Assembly (NCBI GenBank): GCA_963383645.1
Contig: OY726560.1
Location: forward strand, 32,918,503 to 32,982,502
Length of the DNA: 64,000 nt
Source of the DNA: Muscardinus avellanarius
Taxonomy: Eukaryota; Chordata; Mammalia; Rodentia; Gliridae
Reading direction: 5' to 3'
This document shows, piece after piece, positions 12,110 through 21,055 of the stretch. How positions within the stretch are numbered: position 1 is the stretch's first letter; each line of letters opens with the position of its first letter. The position numbers were made by a program, and so were the translations under genes. Under the pieces are notes generated by a model, which had not been told where the DNA came from, made no database searches, and was given only the letters and a program-made list of their open reading frames with translations.

Positions 12110-12560
12110 CAGTTGCACATCACAGAGACCCCAAATACATTGGTTTATATAATTTAGAAGTTTATTTTCTCTCATCTGATAGTATGAAGGCAAATGGAGA
12201 GTATGGCTTGGTGCTCAAATCCAGAACAAGACTCAGGATGCTTCTCTCTTGTTGCTGTACCAACTATAGCATGAGTGATGTTGCCCTCACTCATGGTCCA
12301 AGATGGCATGGCACCTGTCAAATCGACATTCCAGGAAGTAGGACAGAGGTTGGAAGAATACTTCACAACATTTGAGGACATGTCTTGAAATTTGCATACA
12401 TTACTTTTTCTTACCTTCCAACTGGGAAAAATGTAGTCTTGTGGCTATATCTAGATAGAAGAAAAACAGAAAATTGTGGCTTTGGTCAGACAATGAGCAA
12501 ACGCTGGAAAGTTCTATCATAGCAGAAAAAATTGGAAAACAGATATTGAGGAACAATTGC
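12110..12560 (-). mobile_element. Ancient LTR-like repeat, minus strand
   Basis: The order TTTATATAATTTAGAAGTTTATTT, CTCATGGTCCAAGATGGCA, CGACATTCCAGGAAG and AACTGGGAAAAATGTAGTCTT follows a widespread placental repeat. I read it as the reverse of an ERVL/MaLR-type LTR. The same pattern recurs at 41.7, 46.1 and 48.6 kb. The family assignment is from memory and uncertain. Confidence 0.5.
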
Positions 12561-13004
12561 AATGAGAGGAGGGATTTTTGTAAAATCTTCATCACCATTA
12601 ATTTTTGACAACACTGAAGGTATAGGGTTGATGTTCATTCTTCATTTGGCTCACTTTACTTTTTCTGAGTCATTTTATTAAAAAGTAGTTCTTCCTTCAA
12701 GCTCTCTTTGGAGTATACCTAAAAGTGAATTTCTAATTGTGAATGAAAATCATACATGATAATCTAATAAACTCTTCTAAAAACATGACATCAGGGCTGC
12801 TATTCTATGAGGTTTTCTTCCCTCATTTTTTCCTTTAGTATTTATTAACCTTTTCTTCCAAAGCCTTTCATATGTCAAATGCTGGGGAGAAAAATATGAC
12901 TAAGACCATGTATTAGTCGTTATTAGTAGTAATGGAAATACAACATAGAGAGAAGAAATTAAAGGATTAAAGAGTCTGGAAACATCTGATTCCAAAGCCT
13001 AAAT

Positions 13005-13220
13005 TCTGTATTTGTGCTGCTGGAGATTGAATCCAGTGACATTCTGCCTCCAAACTATACCGCTAGCTTTATTTCTTTTTTTTTAAATTTGGAAACAGAA
13101 TTTGGATAAACTGGTGTGAGCCTCCCTGAGTTGCTGAGGCTGGTTTTGAACCTGCACTCCTCTTGTCTCAGCCTTCTAAGTACTGGGATTACAGGTGTGC
13201 ACCGCCATGCCTGGTGGAAA
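13005..13220 (-). mobile_element. B1-dID SINE, older copy
   Basis: Minus strand: ID half (GAGATTGAATCCAGTGACAT), central GGAAACAG, then B1 head GGGATTACAGGTGTGCACCG. Target-site duplication CCAAAGCCTAAAT at 12992-13004 and CCAAAGCCTAGAT at 13221-13233. Confidence 0.9.
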
Positions 13221-13233
13221 CCAAAGCCTAGAT

Positions 13234-14187
13234 GTTTTTATTCCACCTGCTTCCAGAGGAAAATGCACAATATTTTTAATGTGGTAGTTTTCTCATTGTC
13301 ATAAATAGAGATGTCGTTAAAGCACAGTGTGAGGCATTAGATACCTGTTACAAATGCCTAGCATAGTACATGTAATTGCTTCACCTTCCACCACAGTTTT
13401 TAAAAATTCGGTCCCAGAGTTAAATTTTTAGACATAGAAATTCAGTTTAGAGAAGGCCATAATTGGAATCCCCCCGCAAATGATACTAAGGAATTATCTT
13501 GAAGTCTGGAATGGGGTTTAGACAAATTGACAGTAAGTCTGAACAGAAGAATGATCAAGAAATGGCTGTAAATGATGACTGGGCCTGTTACCACTAAACA
13601 TATAAACCATCGGTGCCATGAATGTTTGTAAATTGCAAATTGCAAAATAAATTTTAAAAATGTCCCCTTAATATGGTGCTTTGACTTCTTGTAGTGTTGG
13701 ATGTTTCCAAATAGAGGATACATATAATCCTAGAATTTGGTGACATGTTGGTAATGGAACTTATCAAGCGAAATAACCTTTGTTCAGTATTTATTATATT
13801 TTAGCCATGTGCTGGGGACTTTTCCATATGTTAGCTCATAAGATTCACTGATGTGCCATACAGAGTCTATGTTGACTATCTTTCAAAATGTTATAATAGA
13901 TGAAATAAGTTTGATATAAAATGACACTACACATGATTTTAATATTTCCGACTTTATACATCATCTTGCCAATTCTGACATTACTTATGAATTTACCATT
14001 CTATCAATTAACAGATTTTTAAACGTTAGCATTTTGTTTTCTGATTCTGGCTTCCAGATCCCTCAGAGAGAGCTTCCTAAGACACAAATCTCCACTTGAA
14101 ATATTTTGATAGTTTTCCAGGGCCTAAAAATTAAAGCTGTTAATATGACTTCTAATTTCTCCTGCAGTTTGGTTCCAAATTTCATCT
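13234..14187. other. Unique DNA, no gene recognised
   Basis: No confident repeat or coding content. A short MIR-core-like stretch (TATTATATTTTAGCCATGTGC) near 13.79 kb is too short to call. Confidence 0.5.
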
Positions 14188-14664
14188 TGATGTTGGCTTT
14201 TTATCACTAGAGTGAAATACCTGACACGGCTAACTTTATGAAGACAAAAAGTTTTATTTAGTTCACAGTTTTGGAGGTTCAGAGTTTAATACTGAGTGGC
14301 CCGTTGGTTCAGCCTCTAGGCCAGGTGATGGATGCCATTGCATCATGGCAGAGAGCATTTAGGAGCAAGCAGCAGCCACATCTCAAACGAGGAAGCAGAG
14401 GGAGAGAGGGGAGGCCCAGGCTTGCTCCTTTTATGCTACACCTTTCATGAGAACCATCTCAATCCTTCTGGAGGACAAGCCTCCCCCAATCCCAGGGTCT
14501 TCTCACCATGCTGCATCTCTTAAAGGTTATGCTATCTCTTTGTGTGTGCGTGTGTGTGTGTGCGGTACTAGGGAACCCAGGGGATTTCTGCCTCTGGGGC
14601 TATACTCCCAGACCTATTTTATATTTTATTTGGAAAGAGGGTCTCACTCAGTTGCTGAGAGCCT

Positions 14665-14669
<5 letters not shown>

Positions 14670-14762
<93 letters not shown>

Positions 14763-14846
14763 ATATGTATATGTACATGTATATGTGTATATGTATATGT
14801 ATATATGTATATATGTATGTATATGTTTGTGTATATATATATATAT
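14670..14846. repeat. (TA)n(TG)n compound microsatellite
   Basis: About 40 bp of (TA)n, then about 40 bp of (TG)n, then a mixed TATG/TATA tract. It grew from a SINE tail. Tyr-Ile and Cys-Val repeat peptides read across it have no biological meaning. Confidence 0.97.
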
Positions 14847-15020
14847 GGTACTAGGGTTCCTGGAAGCCCTTCTACCTCCGGGCTACACTCCCAGACCTAG
14901 TTTATAGGTTTTATTTGGAAACAGGGTCTCCTAAGCCAGCACGGTTGGCTTCGAACCTGCATGATCCTCCTGTCTCCGCTGCCCAAGCGCGGGGATTACA
15001 AGCGTGCACCACCACACCCG
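14670..15020 (-). mobile_element. Young B1-dID SINE (subfamily B), innermost of nest
   Basis: The tail is the (TA)n(TG)n tract. The body starts GGTACTAGGGTTCCTGGAAG and ends GATTACAAGCGTGCACCACC. It carries the subfamily-B signature in the ID half (CTACACTCCCAGACCTA) and the CTGGCTTCGAACCTGC core. Inserted into an older SINE that was already inside an LTR. Confidence 0.9.
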
Positions 15021-15460
15021 GAAGCCTCACTAATTACCTGAGGGTGGCTTCAAACCTACACGATCCTTCAGTCTCAGCCTCCCAAGTACAGGCATTACAA
15101 GAATATGCTACCTACACCCGACTGTAATGTCACCACTTAATGCTGACATCGTGGGGACCAAGCTTTCAATACATGGACTTTGTGGGTGGAGCACTTAAAC
15201 TATATCCAAGCCATAACAGCAGTCCAACCTCAGCTTTCTCAGTGTAAGCTTCTCCTTCCCATAGCCCCCAATTTCTCTGAGCTAAGTTCAAGTATGTTGC
15301 TGTTAGGAGAACAAACTATGATATTTATGATATTTTGTGTTTTTATTTTACTCCAATCCCTCTGCCTGGAAGCCTTTCTTGACTGAAAGAACAGAAGTAA
15401 AAACACATGGTGTGCCAGTATAACATTTGGTACAAGACTTTAGGTGAAAATATACTTGAA

Positions 15461-15896
15461 GCTGGGCATGGTGACACAGGCATAGAATCCCCATACTTGG
15501 GAGGCTAAGAGAAGAGGATCACAGGTTCATAGCCAGTCTCAGTAATTTAGTGAGACTCTCCACAACTTACTGAGATCCTTCTTCAAAATAAAAAAATAAA
15601 AAATAGAGCCAGATGTGGTGGCACACGATTGTAATCTCAGCATTTGGGAGGCTGAGACCGGAGGATCGGGGTTTGGACAGCCTCAGCTACTTAATGAGGC
15701 CCTACACAACTTAGTGAGACCTGGTTTCAAAACAAAGAATAAAAAGTAGGGCAGGAGGTGTAGCTTGGAGGTCGAATGCCACTGGGTTCCATCCCCAGAC
15801 CCCCCCCCCACACACACACACAAAAAGAATAGAATAGAATAGAATTGGTGGTATAGGTCAGAGGTAGAATGTCCCTGATTCAATCTCCAGTACAAT
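15461..15896 (+). mobile_element. Older B1-dID SINE, interrupted
   Basis: The B1 half is at 15461-15603 and the ID half resumes at about 15848 (GGTCAGAGGTAGAATGTCCC). A younger SINE sits between them. Outer target-site duplication AAAATATACTTGAA (15447-15460) versus AAAATACATTTGAAA near 15898. Confidence 0.85.
15604..15847 (+). mobile_element. B1-dID SINE (subfamily C) inserted in another SINE
   Basis: Complete plus-strand copy: head AGCCAGATGTGGTGGCACAC, subfamily-C ID half (GGGCAGGAGGTGTAGCTTGG), a C run, (CA)n and a GAATA-repeat tail. It splits the host SINE at its central A-rich linker. Confidence 0.88.
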
Positions 15897-15945
15897 AAAA
15901 ATACATTTGAAAATGATAATTTTTGCCACCTTATAAACTATTTTT

Positions 15946-16008
15946 CTCCTTCCTTCCTTCCTTCCTTCCTTCCTTCCTTCCTTCCTTCCTTCCTTCCTTC
16001 CTTCCTTC
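15946..16008. repeat. (CTTC)n microsatellite
   Basis: About 63 bp of nearly pure tetranucleotide repeat forming the tail of the minus-strand SINE next to it. Confidence 0.97.
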
Positions 16009-16212
16009 TGTGTTTTACTGGGGATTGACTAAACCCAGGGACATTCTATTTCCAGGTTATAGCCCCAGCAAGCCAATTTATTTGTTTTGTTTTTTGTTTT
16101 GCTAGGTTTCTTAGAGTCTCACTAAATTGCTAAGGCTAGTTTAAAATATGTGATCCTTCTGTCTCAGCCTCCCAAGTACTTGGATTACAGATATGCACCA
16201 CCAAACCCAGCT
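15946..16212 (-). mobile_element. B1-dID SINE with (CTTC)n tail
   Basis: Minus strand: (CTTC)n at 15946-16008, ID half (GGGATTGACTAAACCCAGGG), extra T/G-rich linker, B1 half ending GATTACAGATATGCACCACC. Diverged, and lies head-to-tail with the next SINE. Confidence 0.85.
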
Positions 16213-16217
16213 TTCTT

Positions 16218-16282
16218 TCCTCCTCCTCCTCCTCCTCCTCCTCCCCCTCCTCCTCCTCCTCCTCCTCCTCCTCCTCCTCCTT
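16218..16282. repeat. (CCT)n microsatellite
   Basis: About 65 bp of CCT units with a single CCCCCT interruption. The minus strand is a pure GGA-type purine run that reads as poly-arginine in one frame, a repeat artefact. Mirror-repeat polypurine DNA of this kind can form triplex structures. Confidence 0.97.
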
Positions 16283-16490
16283 CCTTTGGGTTCTAGGGAT
16301 TGAATCCAGGGACATTCATTTTTCATAACCTTTTCCTTTATTATTTTTTAAAACAAGGTCTTGCTAGGAGTTGTTGTTGGTCTCCTAGGTTGTTGAGGGT
16401 TTCCTAAGTTGCTAAGGCTGGCCTCAAACCTGCAATCATCCTTCTCATTCAGATCTTAGAAATACAGGCAGTCACCACTTCCAATCTCTG
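16283..16490 (-). mobile_element. Diverged B1-dID SINE
   Basis: Minus-strand order of ID half (TAGGGATTGAATCCAGGGAC), a linker with AAAACAAGGTCTTGCTAGG, and B1 half (GCTGGCCTCAAACCTGCAAT). The (CCT)n tract is its likely tail. Confidence 0.75.
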
Positions 16491-16562
16491 TTATTCAGCA
16501 TTCATTAATTTTCCCCAAAATATTTCACATTTTTTCTGCTTAAAGAAATCAAACCCATTTTT

Positions 16563-16752
16563 TTTTTTTTTGGTGGTACTGGGGGTGGAACCCTTCTACC
16601 TCCGGGCTACACTCCCAGACCTATTTTTTTAATATATTTTTTATTTGGAGACAGGGTCTCTTAAGTCAGCACAGCTGGCTTCGAATCTGCGCGATCCTCC
16701 TGTCTCCACCTCCCAAGCGCGAGGATTACAAGCGTGCGCCACCACGCCCGGC
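16563..16752 (-). mobile_element. Young B1-dID SINE (subfamily B)
   Basis: Full minus-strand copy with CpG-rich head (GATTACAAGCGTGCGCCACC). Perfect target-site duplication TCAAACCCATTTTT at 16549-16562 and 16753-16766. Confidence 0.95.
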
Positions 16753-17057
16753 TCAAACCCATTTTTACATGATATAAAATACATTTTGGCTCTTTGCAAA
16801 GTTTTTAGTAAAATGCTTGACTAATTAACTTTAAAATTTTTTTTAAATGTCATCATCTTGGTGCAAGCTATGTATTCTACTAGAAATCCTTCCGCTCCAT
16901 CCCTATCCACATCTTCTTCTTACCTTTGGCTATCCTTCAAGTTTGTGATTAAAAATCAGTGATCTTGAGACAGCTTCATTAAATTTGTCTTTGTGTACAC
17001 AATTTTTTACAATGGTAATTTATTTTAAGTCATTCACAATTTATAAAAGGTGTGTGG

Positions 17058-17268
17058 ACAATGAAGTAGTTAAGAATTTAAACTTTCAAGCCAAGTGCAT
17101 GAGTTCAAATCTCAGTCTGTATGGGTTGGCCTCAATTAATCAGGTTGTTTTTCAGTTTCTTCTGGGGTAAAATGAGACTAGTATTAATAATGACCTCATG
17201 GTATTAGGAAGATAGAATGAGATTAATGTATTTGAGTAGTTTGCACAGTGCCCTGGCACAAAATGAAC
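17058..17268 (+). mobile_element. MIR SINE, near full length
   Basis: Readable in order: GTTAAGAATTTAAACTTTCA, GAGTTCAAATCTCAGTCTGT, TTCAGTTTCTTCTGGGGTAAAATG and GCACAGTGCCCTGGCACA. This is the 5' tRNA-related to 3' order of MIR. Confidence 0.8.
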
Positions 17269-17324
17269 CATAAATTTTTATATATTTTATATTTGTATTT
17301 AATTATCAAATGCATATCATTTCC

Positions 17325-17432
17325 ATCACAGTATAAGCTCCTTGTGGGTAGGGACCACATCTGTGATCTGACTAAGGACTGTATCTGTGAATCACTGCAC
17401 CTGGCAGATAATCGTTTATTGAATGAATGGAC
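17325..17432 (+). mobile_element. L2 LINE 3' end
   Basis: The pattern AAGCTCCTTGTGGGTAGGGA, then CACCTGGCAGATAATCG and TTTATTGAATGAATGGAC matches the L2 3' terminus. Non-coding. Confidence 0.65.
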
Positions 17433-18837
17433 TAGTAGTATGGCAATTTGAAAGAGCTTAATACCTCCAACTACATGAACATTTTTGTTATTTCAGTTAG
17501 GCCCTATCCTTAGTGCTTTGTCTACTGTCATGTTTAAAGAAACCTTAAGAGACTATGAAAAAACATTTTCCTGGAAATTGGGCATTCATTAAAAATGGCA
17601 AAGATGTGAAGCTAGCTTGCCATGTAATTAGAAGAGTAGCTATGCGTGTTGAATTTTAGAATAGTCTTTCTCTATATCTTTCTAGTTCAGAGGTTAAAAA
17701 AGTGTTTTAGTTAATCAATTGATCCTTTATAATGTGTATGCCAAAATGTTTCTATATAATATTTGAAATTGTGTTTTAAGGTTTTGGCCAAAGAATACAT
17801 TGACAAAAACCGTCATTCATTCAAATGGTGGCTATGACATGGAATTGACATTCAAACTCTTATATTGAATTTGTCACAAAAGGACATGTATCTTAACAAT
17901 GTTAATTGAGCTTATTATGATATAGTCACTATTGTGACAGTTATGTCAAACAGATTTTGCCATTTTTTTATTCAAAAAATGCACTGGGGAATTTACACTT
18001 ACTCAAGAGAGTACAAGACATCTCTTTCTAAAGTGGTTTTAGATACATGTTTAATTCCCACTTAAAAGTAGCATTTTATTGACCTGTCTCATTTTTTCTG
18101 TTCAATCCAAACGCAAACAATGAAGTCCTGGATTATTATATAAACCACAAGCCGCTTATTAATGAATCCTAAATTTGCATTCTCATTCTATTGTTCTCCT
18201 AAGTAGTTATTTTCACATTAAGTTAAGCTTTATTTTTCTGTACCATGTATATCATTTTAAAAATAAACCACACAGAATTTGAAGCAGTATCACTTTGACA
18301 ATTTACATTACATCACAATCTGAATTTTATGCCAAATCTGATCTATACAAGCTGCAACTTTGTTCAGCCAGTATTTGGTCTAGTTTGAATTTAATACCCA
18401 GATGGCCTAAGTCTGACAGACTTAATTTTATTAATTCACCAAAGTTTGCTCTGTTTTCCATATGTGCCAGAAATTTTCACGGTTCATTGAGAAGGCTGAA
18501 GGGAAGATTCCTGAATAAACCTTTATATAAAGTATAGCAATGGAGGGCCACAGTGATAGGAACTGATACATTACATGTCACTGATTTTGCACTGATAAAA
18601 GCTATGAGTGAAAACATTTTTATACTCCTTGCAATTTATTATTGTTTAAACAGCGGGACATAATTACAGGAAAGTATGCCGTGCTCGTTTGTATTTAGTA
18701 GTGTAAAAAAAAGCCCATGGATTGGTTTGAATTATGTGAATATCTCACATATGGCCATGCCCAACTTAATCACATAATGGCTCAGTTATTGAATCAGCGG
18801 TTCTTTTACAGGTCCTGACGTGCCTTCAGATAGGTAT
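17433..18837. other. SINE-free unique DNA, possible conserved block
   Basis: About 1.4 kb without a recognisable repeat. The part at 18100-18720 has a mixed, non-simple AT-rich composition of the kind often seen in conserved non-coding elements. That is an impression, not a measurement. Confidence 0.4.
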
Positions 18838-19205
18838 GGTCTTAGTTCAGGCTGTCATAATACAATACCATGGACTGGGACACTGGAACAACAGAAACTG
18901 ATTTTCTTTTAATACAGTTCTGGAGGCTGAAAGTCCAAAGTCAAGGGCTGGTAGAGCCAACTTCCTGTGAGGCCCGTCTCCTTGGCTTACAAGTGGATGC
19001 TCTCTCCCTCTCCACATCTTTTCACTTGGTTGTCCCTCTGTGTACCTGAGTCCCTCTTGTCTCTTTGAGTGTCCAAATTATCTCTTTTTATAAGGAGCAC
19101 CAAGCATACTGATTGGATTAGGGTCCACCCTAAGGGCTTATTTTAACTTATCACCTCTTTAAAGTCTTTATCTCCAGAAACAATCACATTCTGAGTTACC
19201 AAAGG
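18838..19205 (-). mobile_element. MLT1-type MaLR solo LTR, minus strand
   Basis: Starts GTCTTAGTTCAGGCTGTCAT, then ACAATACCATGGACTGGGAC, CAGTTCTGGAGGCTGAAAGT, CCAAAGTCAAGG, CTTTTTATAAGGAGCACC and ACAATCACATTCTGAGTTAC. This is the exact reverse-complement order of the MLT1A/B LTR consensus. No internal retroviral region is present. Confidence 0.85.
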
Positions 19206-19220
19206 TTAGAATGAATAATG

Positions 19221-19417
19221 GGGAGCCGGTATAGTGGCACATGTCTATATTTCCAGTACTTTGGAGGCTGAGACAGGAGGACCACAGCCTCAGCAACTTA
19301 GCGAGGCCCTTAGCAATTTAGTGAAACCCTTGTTCAAAATAAAAACAGACTGTGGGTATAGCTTAGAGGGAGGTAGAATGTCCCTTGGTTCAGTTCCCAG
19401 TACCACATACACAAAAA
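19221..19417 (+). mobile_element. B1-dID SINE
   Basis: B1 head GTATAGTGGCACATGTCTAT, middle TCAGCAACTTAGCGAGGCCC, ID half AGAGGGAGGTAGAATGTCCC, end CCCAGTACCACA. Target-site duplication resembles GAATGAATAATGGGGAGC (about 19209-19225) and GGAATAAATATTGGGAGC (19418-19435). Confidence 0.85.
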
Positions 19418-19435
19418 GGAATAAATATTGGGAGC

Positions 19436-20329
19436 AGAATTTAGCCAGTAATAGCCACACATGTTTTTTTCCCCAGTACTGATATTTCCAATCTCTTGTA
19501 ATAAAAGTTACAATATAACATAGCTTTTCCATAACATAAGCTTTTCTGTAACATAGCTTACTCTTAGCACTTAACCTATAAGAGCTGTTTAACATTCAAA
19601 TGGCTACGTATTCTGCATTGTACATTGAAGTTGGATTAAAGATGCCAGGAGTAGGTACAATTTCTTGCCAAGATAATAAATGTTACTAAAACAAATCAGG
19701 CCAAGTATCTTCTTAAAATCTCTTACTAATTACCTTTTCCAAAAGGTCAAGGGTCCATATTTGCTTTTCCCTCCCTATTGGAATAGTGCCAGATAAGGAA
19801 TAGGTATTGCTGAATAATATTTATTTACTGAATGAATCAATTAATGATTTTACTTATTTACATAAGCCTAAATTTTTACTTTTTATTGACACATAGTATA
19901 TATATATACATATATACATATATATATATACATATATACATATATACATATACACACATACATATATACATGGGGATACAGTGCAATAATTGGACATGTA
20001 TACAATGTGTAATGATAAAATCATGGTCTTAGACATTTATTATTTATTTGATCTCATGCTTACAAATGTCATTATCTTTGTAAATTGACTTTCATTCATT
20101 TTCATCGAGTAAAACTAGGCTGGTCAAATTTCCTTGAAACTACCCTCTGAATCTTCACATTCTCACTGATGCTACGATATCCCACAGATGCTCCAAATCC
20201 ACATGCCCTCATATTGATTCATTCATGATCCCCCCTCCAAAAAAAATAAATAAATAAAACTTGGCCTTTTCCCAAGTTTTCCTTCACTTTCTGGATGCTA
20301 CCATTTATCTAATTCACCCAGACTGGAAT
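19436..20329. other. Mostly unique DNA with an AT-rich microsatellite
   Basis: A short L2/MIR-like 3' end lies at about 19785-19838 (AGTGCCAGATAAGG ... TTTACTGAATGAATC). A TATA/TACA repeat is at 19898-19972. No gene is visible. Confidence 0.5.
19898..19972. repeat. (TA)n / ATACATAT microsatellite
   Basis: Alternating TATATACATA units, almost pure pyrimidine-purine alternation. Frames across it give Tyr-Ile-rich artefact peptides on both strands. Confidence 0.95.
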
Positions 20330-21055
20330 CTTATTATATTCTCTTTTCTTTATCATGTCCTTTTCTACCTCAATTTTCCTTGAATCTGCTTCTATACTTC
20401 CCTCCAAATTCCTCCTACTGCCCATTATCATTTCATTGCTTTGCTTAGGGCCTTTATTTTATCTTGTTCCAAGTGTTCAATAATCTCCATCTGACCACGC
20501 ACCCATCCAACGCTATACTCTATCCACAGCTGTTGAAAAGGTTCCCTAAAACATAAACCTGAGCATTTAATCCTTTTCTTTAACTTCTGTAGCTCCAGTT
20601 GCCAAAGGTCAGCCCTCCTCAGGAGGCTCTCAGGGCCACTGTTTACCCTTCCAGTCCTTTCTCTCCTGAACCCCACACATGGCATCTGTTCCAGCCAAAG
20701 CATCTTCTCTGAAGCTGTCACTCACGCGTCCTTCTGTACAGCTCTAGCTACGCTTTTTAACTTTTGCTGATGTGACCTTCTCTCCCCTCCTTTTTCTCTG
20801 CTGATGAGCTTACTTAGTGGACTCCTGTCCATCTGACTGTGCTCACTCCTACCATCCCAGGGGCCACAGATGCTTTCTTTCTCTTGTTTTCCCTAGAGAC
20901 ATATACCACCTCCATTGCACCATTTATGAGCCTGCTGCAATTATTTGCTCTTCTGTCTGTCTCTCTTCCTTCACTGAGAGCCCCTTGATGAAGGGAGAGT
21001 TTACTGGTGATCTGTTAATCTTTATCTTCCTTGTGACTCTGATGGGATTAGGAGT
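20330..21055 (+). mobile_element. L2 LINE fragment (diverged)
   Basis: Pyrimidine-rich L2-like sequence: CTTAGGGCCTTTATTTTATC, TTCTCTGAAGCTGTCACTCA, TGCAATTATTTGCTCTTCTG and the 3' GAGAGCCCCTTGATGAAGGG block, in the order of the L2 ORF2-end and 3' UTR. No frame is intact. Confidence 0.45.

Larger units (their letters stand above)
14545..15121 (-). mobile_element. B1-dID SINE inside the LTR, itself interrupted
   Basis: The ID half lies at 14571-14650 (GAACCCAGGGGATTTCTGCC). The B1 half resumes at 15023 and ends near 15121. The break falls at AGCCTTACTA (14660-14669), repeated as AGCCTCACTA (15023-15032), which is the target-site duplication of the inner SINE. Confidence 0.85.
14188..15225 (-). 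mobile_element. MaLR/ERVL-type LTR, minus strand, split by SINEs
   Basis: The outer pieces at 14188-14544 (TTTTTATCACTAGAGTGAAATA, TTTATTTAGTTCACAGTTTT, GATGCCATTGCATCATGGCA) and 15122-15225 (AATGTCACCACTTAATGC, CTATATCCAAGCCATAACA) read as the reverse of a MaLR-type solo LTR. The middle is filled by a nested pair of SINEs. No internal retroviral genes are present. Confidence 0.65.

Noticed and set aside
14447..14907. Overlapping open frames of 64-135 codons with Tyr-Ile and Cys-Val runs
   Set aside because: They run across the (TA)n(TG)n microsatellite and SINE tails. The peptide is just the repeat translated.
16141..16326. Minus-strand frame with a long poly-arginine run
   Set aside because: It is the (CCT)n microsatellite read in reverse, flanked by SINE sequence. 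There is no coding evidence.
20428..20721. 97-codon minus-strand frame
   Set aside because: It lies antisense to a decayed L2-like stretch, has no recognisable domain, and shows no sign of a promoter or splice context.
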